From: Burkholderiales bacterium PBB3
GTDB lineage: Bacteria; Pseudomonadota; Gammaproteobacteria; Burkholderiales; Burkholderiaceae_C
DNA length: 64,000 nt
NCBI GenBank assembly: GCA_002256115.1
Contig: NKIK01000012.1
Span: forward strand, 1-64,000
Reading direction: 5' to 3'
The position numbers were made by a program, and so were the translations under genes. Positions within the stretch are counted from its first letter, which is position 1, and each line of letters starts with the position of its first letter. Shown here piece after piece: positions 44,303-53,872 of this stretch. Under the pieces are notes generated by a model. It searched no databases, was not told the origin of the DNA, and saw only the letters and a list, made by a program, of their open reading frames with translations.

Positions 44303-46756
44303 TCAGTTGAGGCTCAACGTACGCACACAGGCGGGCAACTTGTCCGCCGCCTGTTTCAACGACGCCATTTGCTCCCAGCGCTGGTACTGTTCCTTCAAGC
44401 TGCCCGCCGTCTCACCCGGCACGAGAAGTTCGTCCCGCTTCTCACCCTTCAACCAGAAGCGATACCAATCGACATTGCCTTGCAAGGAGATCATGCGTTC
44501 GCTGGGGCGAGCCAAGGCGTGCGAGCCGCCTGGGATCATGATCAGCTCAGCCGGGCGGTACTGTCGGCGCAGGAGCGCATAGATGTCCCAGTTGTTATGA
44601 ACCTCAGGTCCATAGGTCTCGATGCGCAGCGCTGCTCGAATGCAGTCGGTGTACAGCGAAGGATCGTTGCGAATCCAGGCAGAGCGGGACTCTCCAAACG
44701 GGCCGCCTCCGTTGGTGCGCTCCTTGCGAGCCTGAATGCCGTCCATCACCGCGTAAGTGATCGTCATGGAGTACAGGGTGTTGGCGTCCCCATCTAACAA
44801 CGAGGCGGCACGGATCGGCGTGTCCGTAAAAGTCAGCAGATTCAGAACCCGCTCGCCTGTGGCACTCCACCCCAGGATGCCGATTCGCTCCCGGTCCACC
44901 CAACCTTCCGCCACCAACGCATCGATCGCCGCCTTCACCCCGTCGTGGAAAGCTTGGCGCGCCCCGGGTTCGTCGGTCGGGGCACCGGTGCTGGCTCGCC
45001 AGGGAAAAGCCAGCACCAGAATGCCCTCTCGCAGAAACGCTCGACCGGCAAAGCCGCTGGTGAATCCGTCATAGTCGTTGGAGCCATCGCGATAGAAGCG
45101 CTTGGGTGAGAAACCATAGGGCTGAATCACCAAGGGGTAGCGCGTGCCCGGTTTGAAATCCGAAGGCACCATCAGCCCGCCACGCCATTGCCGACCCACA
45201 GGGTCTTTCCAATCGTATTCACGCATCGAGCCCCACTGAGATGCGCGGTACTGCGGGTTCAGCTGGGTCAAGCGGACTTCGACGCCACCAGGCCCCTGGG
45301 CGACGATGTCAGGGGGGTGATTCAAAGACTGAGCGACGCTCAAGCGCCAGGCGGAGTTGAAGCTCGGAACGCCCTGTTCCGAGCCCGCCGCGGCATCCAG
45401 CTCCTGCCAGCTGCCATCCGCGTCACGCTCAAAACGGCGGTGCTGCCCTCCGTCAATCACCATGAATGCGCCAGCCTTGCCTGCGATCGAGAAGGCTGTC
45501 TTCAAACGCTGCCGGAGCGCTGCGATGACCTTCCAGTGCCCGGTATCCGGCCAGTACTCAATGATGTGAGAGGCAGGGCTTGGCTTTGTGTCAGACCACA
45601 CCGGCGATGGACTGGCTGAAGCACCCTTGGCAGACCTCGTCGCGCTCAGAGCCCACTGCTGAGGCAAGTAGGTACCAGCAATCACCAAGGAGTCACCGCC
45701 TTCCTGCCAGATCCGATCCGTCCGCGCCTGGTTGCCAGGCAAGACATCATCGGGCGCATCAAGGATGGTCTGCTCTTGGCCGTCGGGCAGACGATAGAGC
45801 ACCAGCCGGCGCGCGACGTAACTCATGGGACGCGAGTAGTAGGCCAGCGGATCCAGAGTCACCGCGGGGCCGTACTTCGTCGTCGCCTCAGCGATCTGAG
45901 GGTAGTCCGCAGCCCATGCGAGTTGCCGGCCGGGCTCGTACTTGGGCAGAACCAACCAACGCCCATCCGGCGACATGCTCACCGCCGGAAAGCCACCGGA
46001 GCTCTCCGCAAAGGAATCACCGACAGGCCGTGCAGCCGTGCGAGAGCCCGACTCCGCCACGAAAAACTGGTAGCGGCGCTGCTGCGTACGAAAGCTGTCC
46101 TGCCCGAAATGAACAGTCCAGAACGAGTGGGTCCCCACCACCACGCTGCGAGCGCCCGGCGCCATTGCAGGGTTGGGCACTGGGGCCATATAGACCACAC
46201 GCTTCGAATCTCCCGACACATCGAAGCTCAGGACCCCCAGCGGCGCAAAGGTCAGCTGCGTCACTCGCTGGGTGAGCACATCCAGCTGATAGACCTGAAA
46301 CGGCTCGTCGCGCAAACGGGCGCGAAACACCAGACTGCGATGACCATGCCAGCGGACCTCCCGCAAGGAGGGGTTCGCATCGTCATCATCATTGCGTGAT
46401 TCCACCGAGAACACGCGAACCGCAGCCCCCGGTTTGCCAGAGGCCAGACGGTCAGCGTTCAGATCCAGCAGCAGGATTTCGAACCGATTGACATCGTTCG
46501 CCACCTTCGCCGAGCGGGTGACCACAAAGGCTTGCGAGCCGTCCGGAGAGACCTGGCTCTGCAGCGTTTCTGCGTCATGCTGAACCGGTTGGATGATGCG
46601 TGTGAACTCGATCAGATCACGCACGGTTGGCCCCACGGCCGCCTGGGATTCATGGAACGGCAACACCAGACACAAGATCAATAGAGCAGACCAAAGGCAG
46701 TGGGCCCGGCCCTTAGAGCACACCTGCATCCAACTGGAGATAAATACTCGAAACAT
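44303..46756 (-). CDS. Lasso peptide isopeptidase (S9/prolyl oligopeptidase family, AtxE-like)
   Basis: This 817-aa exported hydrolase has a signal peptide within the first 40 residues (LWSALLILCLVLPFHESQA). Residues about 50-500 form a beta-propeller-like domain and the last 300 an alpha/beta hydrolase. The nucleophile is in GWSATG (Ser631) and the His in IPGGSHALARPSER (His746). S9 enzymes of this type in lasso clusters cleave the ring isopeptide and linearise the peptide (AtxE2 of Asticcacaulis). The location next to the TonB-dependent receptor suggests action on re-imported peptide in the periplasm. An ATG at 46729 is an alternative start. Confidence 0.87.
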   Translation of the reverse strand: MFRVFISSWMQVCSKGRAHCLWSALLILCLVLPFHESQAAVGPTVRDLIEFTRIIQPVQHDAETLQSQVSPDGSQAFVVTRSAKVANDVNRFEILLLDLNADRLASGKPGAAVRVFSVESRNDDDDANPSLREVRWHGHRSLVFRARLRDEPFQVYQLDVLTQRVTQLTFAPLGVLSFDVSGDSKRVVYMAPVPNPAMAPGARSVVVGTHSFWTVHFGQDSFRTQQRRYQFFVAESGSRTAARPVGDSFAESSGGFPAVSMSPDGRWLVLPKYEPGRQLAWAADYPQIAEATTKYGPAVTLDPLAYYSRPMSYVARRLVLYRLPDGQEQTILDAPDDVLPGNQARTDRIWQEGGDSLVIAGTYLPQQWALSATRSAKGASASPSPVWSDTKPSPASHIIEYWPDTGHWKVIAALRQRLKTAFSIAGKAGAFMVIDGGQHRRFERDADGSWQELDAAAGSEQGVPSFNSAWRLSVAQSLNHPPDIVAQGPGGVEVRLTQLNPQYRASQWGSMREYDWKDPVGRQWRGGLMVPSDFKPGTRYPLVIQPYGFSPKRFYRDGSNDYDGFTSGFAGRAFLREGILVLAFPWRASTGAPTDEPGARQAFHDGVKAAIDALVAEGWVDRERIGILGWSATGERVLNLLTFTDTPIRAASLLDGDANTLYSMTITYAVMDGIQARKERTNGGGPFGESRSAWIRNDPSLYTDCIRAALRIETYGPEVHNNWDIYALLRRQYRPAELIMIPGGSHALARPSERMISLQGNVDWYRFWLKGEKRDELLVPGETAGSLKEQYQRWEQMASLKQAADKLPACVRTLSLN

Positions 46757-47065
46757 GGGATCCCCCCGGACCTGTGGGTCGGGTTTGCAAACATGAATGG
46801 GAAAAATGGCGCCGAGCAGGACACGGCACGAAAGGCCAGAGCGCGCTCAGTCACGAAGTCCGTCGATGAACACGAAGGCAGAGACACACGGGGCGACGAC
46901 CTGTGGTGCGCTGCACCAGCGCACAAACAAAGGAAGCGAGGGGACCTGCCAGGATGTGCGCTGAGTGCGGAATGCCGCGCCAAATGGAAGTCACAAGGCG
47001 GAACGGCGCAAGTGCGCTGGCCAGGACCGGCGGCGACGCAGGCCCAGCCGGCTCTGGGTCGGCGC
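46757..47065. other. Intergenic between receptor and isopeptidase genes
   Basis: These 309 bp hold no supported gene. Both flanking genes read on the minus strand, so the isopeptidase may be co-transcribed with the receptor or have its own promoter here. No strong terminator hairpin with T-run was found. Confidence 0.35.
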
Positions 47066-50000
47066 TTACCAGCGCATCGACAGCCGCAGGCTCAGATATC
47101 GGCCGCGCCAGTCACCCTGGGTGAAGTCGTAGAAGGGCGAGGTCTCGACAAACTCAGGCAAGCGATTGGCGATGTTCGCCACTGCCAGAGAAACCGTGGT
47201 GTCATTGGACGAAGCAAAGCTCAAGCCCAGCGGTGCCAGTTTGAATGTGGCCGCAAGGTCGTGAATCCAATAGCCACCGAGCCGGCGCTCGCTGGGCAAG
47301 GCGTCGCGGTAGCTCCCAAGGTAGCGGCTGGTTAAGCCCAGGTTCCAGGCACCACGATCCAGCCCAGCAAACAGGCGCCCTTTCCATGCCGGGGACCAAA
47401 AATCGATGGCACGCCGACCCAGTCGGTTCTCAGTCGGCGCGCCTGGCGCCAATGTCACGTCGTAGTCGCGAGTCCGCGTGGCACTGGCCGACAAGGTCCA
47501 CTTGCTTGCCTCGGTCTTCCAGGCATGGGCAAGCTCCAAGTCCAGCCCCGAGGTGTCAACCCCGCCGTAATTGACCTCGGCGTACAACACCCGCGTGACG
47601 GCACCCGTCTGCCCCGGCGCCGCCGGCGCGCGCGTCACAAAGCCAGGAAAGCGGGCCTCATTGGCCAAGACCACCTGCGGCCACAGAAGGGAAATCAGCC
47701 CATCGATCTTCACCCGCCAAGCCGTCACACCAAGGCGGGTTCCTTGGGCAGATTCAGGCTCCCATACCGCGCCGACTGCAAAAGCGCGGCCACTCTCGGG
47801 CTTCAACTCTCGATTGGTGGTGCGCAAAACCTCTCCGCCCACAATAGGTGCATTGGCTCGTGCCGGGTCCAGCAGACCAAAGGCTTCCGTGCTGTAGCGC
47901 AAATCATCCACCTTGGTCTGTAGCAAGGTCGGTGGCTTGAAGGATGTGGCGGTTGACGCCCGCAAGAGCGTCGTCTTGCTCGGACGAAACTCTGCACCGG
48001 CCTGGTAGGTGCTGGCGCTGCCGAAGTCACTGTAGCGGTCGCGACGCGCAGCGAGCGTCAAAGCCGCCATCTCGCGCGTGGCCCCCTCGCCAGGACTGGA
48101 CCGCCAGAGCGGCAGGTGCAGTTCGCCATAGGCCGCACTGTTGGAGCGCCGTGCGGCAATGTCGAAACTCCCAGGCGAGACCGTCTGGTACCGGTCCTGA
48201 GCCGTCTCAGCCCCCGCTATCAAATCCACACTGCCCATCGGCAACTCCAGCACCGATCCGCGCAGGAATGCGCTGACCTGATCCTTGCGGCCATGGTTGT
48301 CACGAATCGAGTCCGACCAGATCGCCTGCAGGACATCATCGTTGGCCGCCTTGCCCACGGTGAACGGATTGAGAGCCGCAGCGGCATTGGACGTGGCCAA
48401 GGCCGCGGTGCGGGCAGCCACATTGGGCGTCGTGTTGGAAAGCCGGCGCTGACCGTCATCTCGGGTACTTGAAAGCGAAGCTTCCAGCTCCCAACCCGAA
48501 GGCAAGTCGCCGCGCAGCCCCACCAAAGCCCGGTTGAAATCGGTGTCGCGAGCCAATCGTTCCAGGCCGTTCTCCGGACCCAGACGCGCAGTCACACGTA
48601 CAGGCACGCCGAAGAGATTGTGGGGATTGGTGGCCGGCACCAGCACATTGCTCAACAGCAGGCCGCCTTCCTCAGCCGACAGCTTGTCCTTCGCATGGGT
48701 CCATTCGCCGAACACTGACCAGGCATCGCTCAGCCGGTAGTCCCCTGCGACATGAAAAGAAAGGCTCTCTGTGCCGTGAACCAACGCCCTGCCCTTGCCG
48801 TTGGCCATGGAGTTGCAGAGATTGGCCTGACCGGCGCCAGCAGCGAAGCTTGCCAAGGTCGGGGCTTGACCGGGTGCGAGTACCGGGATGGCTGCGAACG
48901 AGGAGTTCAGACCCGGGAGGTTGGCGCCCGTGCTGCTGCTCACCGTACCAGGGGTGCACGAGCGTGTCCGGGCATCGACACCGCCAAAGCGCCGGTAATC
49001 CGCATCCACAAAGAAGTCCCGCTCTGCCATGGTCAGCGGCGAGCTCTTGTTGTACGCACCGAGCACGATGTAGGAGCCAGACTGTGTGCGAGTTCCAGTG
49101 CCCATGGACAGGCTTCCATCGCCACTGCCCTGGCCTGAAGCCAGGCGCGCGTCGAGCACCCAACCATCAATCGACTTCTTGAGGATGATGTTCACCACAC
49201 CGGCCAGTGCATCGCCGCCATAGACGGCAGAGGAGCCGACTGGGACGATCTCGATGCGATCCACTGCAGCCATGGGGATCAGATTGAGGTTGAAGAAGTT
49301 GGCAGACGATGAACCCACCGCTTGCAAGCGGCGACCATTGATGAGCACCAGAGTCGACCCCAGCGGCAAACCTCGCAGCTGGACGGAACCCTGACCGGTC
49401 GTGGCGACAAAACTGCTTTCGCCAGGGCTCACCGAAGCTTCGTTCAAACTGCTCAGAAAGCGCTCCAGCGTTGGTTGACCGCTGCGATCGATATCGCCGC
49501 GGGTGTAGACGTTGACGGGTGTGGGCCCGTCGGCCTCGATGCGCTTGAGGCGAGAGCCGGTGACTTCAATCCGGCCGAGTGAGGTCACCGAGCCGTGCCC
49601 CTCGTCCGACGGCGTCGAGCCTGAGTCGACAAGCTGTGATGAGAACGCCGTCATCGAGCGGATGCTCGCAGCGTCGGCCACGGCCTCAGCCCTGCCAGAT
49701 GGACGCGGCAGGAGCTCGGGCGCCGAGCCCGGCACAACCCCAGGCCCACTGGCAGGGCCCGACGGACCTGGTGTCGCTGCAGGCCGAACCACGATGGAGC
49801 CATCGCTCATCACGGTGGGCGCTAGGCCTGATCCCTCCAGAGCACGCGCAATGGCTTCTGCGGCTGTCAAATGACCCAATACCGAGCGGGACGTTCGGCC
49901 ACTGACCTTGCCGGGATCAAACACAATCGATACGCCCGTCTGTCGAGCAATCGCCCGCAGAGACTCGCCCAGGGGCTGCGCTGGCTGATCAATCCGATAT

Positions 50001-50122
50001 TTTGCAGCGTTAGCTGTTTCGCCGGCGCAGGCGATGCCGCAACAGAGAACCAGCGCAACCACAGCGCTGTCAAGGAAGGGGCTGCTGCCCCATCGGTTGC
50101 CGCTGAACACTTTGTCTAACAT
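47066..50122 (-). CDS. TonB-dependent receptor with STN signalling domain
   Basis: This outer-membrane receptor of 1018 aa (ATG 50122, with GAGAGG upstream; an ATG at 50197 is an alternative) has a signal peptide that ends near CAGETANA. The STN domain covers about residues 35-90 (QPLGESLRAIARQTGVSIVFDPGKVSG). The plug starts at RIEVTGSRLKRIEADG and includes VQLRGLPLGSTLVLINGRRLQ and the SSAVYGGDALAGVVNIILKK motif. The remainder is beta barrel, ending YLSLRLSMRW. The STN domain talks to FecR, so ligand binding should be relayed to the adjacent sigma factor. In a lasso cluster the likely ligand is the lasso peptide. Confidence 0.9.
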   Translation of the reverse strand: MLDKVFSGNRWGSSPFLDSAVVALVLCCGIACAGETANAAKYRIDQPAQPLGESLRAIARQTGVSIVFDPGKVSGRTSRSVLGHLTAAEAIARALEGSGLAPTVMSDGSIVVRPAATPGPSGPASGPGVVPGSAPELLPRPSGRAEAVADAASIRSMTAFSSQLVDSGSTPSDEGHGSVTSLGRIEVTGSRLKRIEADGPTPVNVYTRGDIDRSGQPTLERFLSSLNEASVSPGESSFVATTGQGSVQLRGLPLGSTLVLINGRRLQAVGSSSANFFNLNLIPMAAVDRIEIVPVGSSAVYGGDALAGVVNIILKKSIDGWVLDARLASGQGSGDGSLSMGTGTRTQSGSYIVLGAYNKSSPLTMAERDFFVDADYRRFGGVDARTRSCTPGTVSSSTGANLPGLNSSFAAIPVLAPGQAPTLASFAAGAGQANLCNSMANGKGRALVHGTESLSFHVAGDYRLSDAWSVFGEWTHAKDKLSAEEGGLLLSNVLVPATNPHNLFGVPVRVTARLGPENGLERLARDTDFNRALVGLRGDLPSGWELEASLSSTRDDGQRRLSNTTPNVAARTAALATSNAAAALNPFTVGKAANDDVLQAIWSDSIRDNHGRKDQVSAFLRGSVLELPMGSVDLIAGAETAQDRYQTVSPGSFDIAARRSNSAAYGELHLPLWRSSPGEGATREMAALTLAARRDRYSDFGSASTYQAGAEFRPSKTTLLRASTATSFKPPTLLQTKVDDLRYSTEAFGLLDPARANAPIVGGEVLRTTNRELKPESGRAFAVGAVWEPESAQGTRLGVTAWRVKIDGLISLLWPQVVLANEARFPGFVTRAPAAPGQTGAVTRVLYAEVNYGGVDTSGLDLELAHAWKTEASKWTLSASATRTRDYDVTLAPGAPTENRLGRRAIDFWSPAWKGRLFAGLDRGAWNLGLTSRYLGSYRDALPSERRLGGYWIHDLAATFKLAPLGLSFASSNDTTVSLAVANIANRLPEFVETSPFYDFTQGDWRGRYLSLRLSMRW

Positions 50123-50200
50123 CTCGTGCCTCTCTCGAAGTTCCAGGTTGGTGACATCGAGATGACGAGCTTGTCGAGTTCGTTTCCGCCAGGGCATCCC

Positions 50201-51286
50201 CTATTGAGGCTGCGATAGCTCCAACCGTCCACCTTGCTCACGCAGCTGCAAACCATGCAGGGCAGCCACAGCGTGGGCGAAGCCCACACTGTCCCCGGTT
50301 CGGTACAGCCCGCTGATCCGAAGCCTCCCAAGCGAGCCATCACCGACCAAAAAGATGGGGGTGCGGTTGTAGCGATTCATCTCTGACGTGGCCTCCATCA
50401 AAGTCACATCTTCAAAGTCCACTTCGTTGCGCCTCCAGGCCAGCAAGGTTTCGAGCCGCGGGCGGTCCACTTTCACCTGCACGGGACGGCTGGCTCCAAG
50501 CTCTTGAGGAATCCAACGCATACGCTCGCCAGGCTCCATCAGCACCGGCTTTGCTTCCCCATGCACAGATGCAGTCGTCGAGACCGGCGCGCGCACAGCC
50601 ACCCTTCCCTCGATCAGCGTCACCGCGGACTCTTGTGAAGCGCCTGCGCCACCTGCTCCAGGCATGCGGACAGAGAACACCGTGCCCATGGCCACCACTT
50701 CGCGGCCCGCGGCTCGCACCACAAATGGACGCGCTGAGTCCTTGTTGACCTCAAACAAGGCCTCACCGCTTTGCAACTCGACGGTTCGCTGCGATGACCC
50801 CATCTCCACCCGGACACGGGTGTCGGTGTTCAGGGACATTCGGGTTCCATCTGCCAGCACGACCTGCTGTTGCTCGCCGACTTGGGTTCCAAATGAGGCC
50901 ACGCCACTCATCTGATGCCAATAGACACCGGAGCCAAGCAAGAGCGCGGTGAGAGTCGGCGCCAGGATCCACATCCGTCTCGACGTGCGCGGGGGGGAGT
51001 CCCTTTCGGATGGCTTTTGACCTGCATCGGCCCCGGCGCGGGAGGCACTCGCAAAGGCATCCGTCAGGCGAACGCCAGGAACCGCCTCCCAGACATCGGT
51101 GCAGCGCTCAAACGCGAGGCGGTGCACATCGGAGCGCCGCTGCCAGGCCAGGCACTCTTGCTCCATCTCGGCGCTGCGGTCCGGCCCATGCAAGCGTGCA
51201 ATCCAAACCGCAGCCTCGGCAGCGATTTCAGGTGTGACGGGGGAGCGAGACCCTTCCCCCGAACCCTTCTCAGCTGAAGCATCCAT
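50201..51286 (-). CDS. FecR-family transmembrane sigma regulator
   Basis: This 361-aa protein has a cytoplasmic DUF4880 domain (about residues 20-65, AAVWIARLHGPDRSAEMEQECLAWQRRS), one transmembrane helix near 108-125 (WILAPTLTALLLGSGVYW), a periplasmic FecR domain (TQVGEQQQVVLADGTRMSLN onwards) and a C-terminal DUF4974-like domain. It links the receptor STN domain in the periplasm to the FecI-type sigma factor. It begins 2 bp after the sigma factor stop. Confidence 0.92.
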   Translation of the reverse strand: MDASAEKGSGEGSRSPVTPEIAAEAAVWIARLHGPDRSAEMEQECLAWQRRSDVHRLAFERCTDVWEAVPGVRLTDAFASASRAGADAGQKPSERDSPPRTSRRMWILAPTLTALLLGSGVYWHQMSGVASFGTQVGEQQQVVLADGTRMSLNTDTRVRVEMGSSQRTVELQSGEALFEVNKDSARPFVVRAAGREVVAMGTVFSVRMPGAGGAGASQESAVTLIEGRVAVRAPVSTTASVHGEAKPVLMEPGERMRWIPQELGASRPVQVKVDRPRLETLLAWRRNEVDFEDVTLMEATSEMNRYNRTPIFLVGDGSLGRLRISGLYRTGDSVGFAHAVAALHGLQLREQGGRLELSQPQ

Positions 51287-51288
51287 GG

Positions 51289-51774
51289 CTACCAGCCCTC
51301 CATCGACCGGGTGAGCACCAAGGTGGCTTTGGCGATGTACTTTTCCACCGAGCTGATACTCAAATTGTGCTCCCTGGCAATCTCAAAATAGCTCAAGCCG
51401 TCCACGCGGTGGGCCAAGAAAATCCTGCGCGTTCGGGGATCCAGTTGTGCCAGACACTCGCTGATGCGAGCCAGCCGCTCGCGAGCCAAAAGTATCGTCT
51501 CCGCAGATGGGTTGGAATCGACCATCACCAGATCCTCGATCAACACTTGCTCCCCGTGCCTCTCGGCACTTCGGTATTCATCGATGGACAAGTTCAAGGC
51601 GACTCGCATCAGAAAAGCCTCAGGCTTGGCGACGAACTGATGCTGCTCCTGACAAGCCAAACGAATCCAGGCTTCTTGCACCAGATCATCCGCATCCTGC
51701 CGCGTGCGACCTCGACGCATCAAGGCAGCCCTGACGCGAGCGAGCACGGCTTGCCAGTTCTTCACCATCGCCAT
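51289..51774 (-). CDS. FecI-type ECF sigma factor
   Basis: This 161-aa sigma-70 family member has region 2 (DADDLVQEAWIRLA near residue 27) and region 4 (VDGLSYFEIAREHNLSISSVEKYIAKATLVL, residues about 120-150). It is of the iron-starvation FecI type and forms an operon with FecR and the receptor. Its target promoter is probably that of the receptor or the lasso operon; no consensus can be read from one window. Confidence 0.92.
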   Translation of the reverse strand: MAMVKNWQAVLARVRAALMRRGRTRQDADDLVQEAWIRLACQEQHQFVAKPEAFLMRVALNLSIDEYRSAERHGEQVLIEDLVMVDSNPSAETILLARERLARISECLAQLDPRTRRIFLAHRVDGLSYFEIAREHNLSISSVEKYIAKATLVLTRSMEGW

Positions 51775-52340
51775 GGGATGTCATGCATCGAAGTTGAAAG
51801 ACCCATGTGAATCTTAGGTCGCGAGGGCTCACAAGGCGAAGAAATGCAAGGCAGCCGACCTATCCTTTCTGGATGACACCGAACGAAAGCAACATTAGGC
51901 AGGAGTCCGCTCAGCTCCGGCGGCGCTCGCCAAGCCAAGGCCCCCGGCTCTTTACCTTGGGCCAGCTCGCAGACAGATCGGCACCTCCCGATCTATGCAA
52001 GATTGCGGTGCACTGACGGGCAAGATTCAAGCTCCTGGACCATCGCACCGTATCTTGAGCCAGAAGGCGACGCGACTGGAGGCATACGCTCGGGCACGAC
52101 TTCAGCGCAAGATCCCACCGAACGCGCATGCAATCATGAGGACACCGGCCTTGCCCTCACAGCCCGTACGCCGCAATGATTCGCACCGCCATGCGCCAAC
52201 CCGCGCCTACGGAGTGCTGACGGCAGACCGCGGCCGATTCCTCGGCCTCCACCAAGCGGACTGGGCCAGGAAGCTAGAAGCTGGGGCATAGGCTCACTTG
52301 CGCATCGCTCGTATTTGGCCACTCACACCAGGAGCACGCC
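51775..52340. promoter_or_regulatory. Intergenic region upstream of sigma factor and LuxR genes
   Basis: These 566 bp lie between divergent genes and must contain the promoters of the FecI-FecR-receptor operon and of the LuxR pair. No frame with coding character is seen. I could not identify a clear -35/-10 pair or a lux-box palindrome. Confidence 0.35.
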
Positions 52341-52718
52341 ATGGCGATCAACAGGACGCGTAACGCAACAAGCACCGGGCGCTTCAGCGTCGTTCAGCCA
52401 GGCCGCCTCACGAAGCGAAGCGGCCCCAGGAGCACGGCCCGGGATACAAAGCCACCCGGCGGAACCGCAGGCTTGGAAGTCCATCTCTTGAGCATCCCGT
52501 CCGGGGTTGCTGCAGGCCGGACACGCGCAGGGAGGGGCAACTCACGAACGGAATGGTGGACCTTGTTTGGAACGCGCGAGCAGTTCGACGCGTGCCTGGA
52601 CACGGATCCATTGCGCTTCGCTGCGCCACTCCTGCACGCTCAACTCAAACGGGAGTTTGACCATGTCATCCAAAGAACTGGCGCAGCACAGCTCCATCCG
52701 GGAGCTTTCGAAGACTGA
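52341..52718 (+). CDS. Small hypothetical protein coupled to LuxR gene
   Basis: The 125-aa frame starts with ATG and a good ribosome site (CAGGAGCACGCC). The first half is basic and low complexity. The second half EWWTLFGTREQFDACLDTDP-LRFAAPLLHAQLKREFDHV is protein-like with clear helical patterning, which argues for a real product. It overlaps the start of the LuxR gene by 56 bp, so translational coupling is possible. I do not recognise a family. Confidence 0.42.
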   Translation: MAINRTRNATSTGRFSVVQPGRLTKRSGPRSTARDTKPPGGTAGLEVHLLSIPSGVAAGRTRAGRGNSRTEWWTLFGTREQFDACLDTDPLRFAAPLLHAQLKREFDHVIQRTGAAQLHPGAFED

Positions 52719-53469
52719 GAACTTCGCCGCAAACGTCGTGGCGGCCATCGTTCAGATTCCCCTGGCCAACAGCCCTGCCGAGCTGCTCGATCGCTTGGCC
52801 AAGGTCACCCAGGCCATCGGTGCCAGCGGCAGCATCTACACCGCGGGCATCCCGGAGGGCGGCCGAGAGACCTCCAGCTTCAGCCTCTTTGCTTGTCATC
52901 CTGGCTTCGCTCAAGCGCAATGCACGACAGGCTCCATGTTGGAGCACCCATGGTTCCGCTTCGCTCGACGTCACACCATGCCGGGAACGAACCATCAAGT
53001 GCCTCAGCAAGACAATGTCGATGTTCAAGCCATCGACCTTGCCAATCAGTATGGTTTCAGGTCCTGCCTGATCGTGCCCACGCCAGCGGGACCTGACGTG
53101 GATCGCCTGGACATGCTCTGCATTGGCAGCGCCACGCCCGATGACTTCGAAGGCACGCAGGCCCAGCTGGTAAGGACGCTGGCTCGAGCACTGGCTGCCG
53201 AACTGCACGATTGGTTGACTCGGCACTTGCAAGAACGGCTGCGTGAAGCAGCGCGACTGCACACCCATGACGTGACCCTGCTGGCCATGGAGTGGCAAGG
53301 CATGGGAAGCAAGGAAATCGCTCAACGCACCGGCATGACCGCGACTTCGGTGAACTCACGTTTTCAGCGCATCAATGCGCGACTGCACTGCCGCAATCGC
53401 CGGGCATCTGCACAACGCGCCGCTGCTCACGGCTTGATGGAGTACAGCCAAGTCGGACACCAGTCATGA
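52663..53469 (+). CDS. LuxR-type regulator with autoinducer-binding-like domain
   Basis: This 268-aa regulator (ATG 52663, GGGAG upstream) has an N-terminal half of about 170 residues that resembles the autoinducer-binding domain (for example MLEHPWFRFARRHTMPG), but the usual DP ligand pair is not evident. The C-terminal HTH is clear: MEWQGMGSKEIAQRTGMTATSVNSRF followed by INARLHCRNRRASAQRAAAHGL. No LuxI-type synthase is in the window, so it is a LuxR solo. It lies at the edge of the lasso cluster and may control it. Confidence 0.85.
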   Translation: MSSKELAQHSSIRELSKTENFAANVVAAIVQIPLANSPAELLDRLAKVTQAIGASGSIYTAGIPEGGRETSSFSLFACHPGFAQAQCTTGSMLEHPWFRFARRHTMPGTNHQVPQQDNVDVQAIDLANQYGFRSCLIVPTPAGPDVDRLDMLCIGSATPDDFEGTQAQLVRTLARALAAELHDWLTRHLQERLREAARLHTHDVTLLAMEWQGMGSKEIAQRTGMTATSVNSRFQRINARLHCRNRRASAQRAAAHGLMEYSQVGHQS

Positions 53470-53872
53470 CGCTCTGCAGGGCAAGCAAGGCCCTCCCAGG
53501 TCCAACAGCTGCAAGGCCGCTCACTAGGGTTTCTCTGTGAGCGTTCAGAACAGCTCTGCATCTCAAAGGAAACACGGCGACTCTTATGCCCCGGCCCGAG
53601 TGCACAAGACTGATGACCGGCGATCAACAGGCCAGGTCGTCTGAAACCCTCCGATCCCCAGTGCCCATGAAGAGACAAGTCCAGGCGCCCAAAACCTTGT
53701 CGACGCAAACCTCGGTACAGCCAGGACGCTATACCCAGCCGAAAGCGAACAAGGCATACACGCAGCCCACGCGTCCCCAAAAGCCTATCCCCCCAAAGGT
53801 AGCCCCCCAGGGGTCGGATAGAAATTCAGACGGCCATCGCCGAAAGTTGCTCCCATGCAAAAGGAGCCAGCC
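53470..53872. other. Intergenic, nothing recognised
   Basis: These 403 bp hold only short Pro/Ser-rich frames of poor coding quality. A C-rich stretch with AGCCCCCCAGGGGTC near 53800-53815 can form a small hairpin but has no T-run. Confidence 0.35.
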
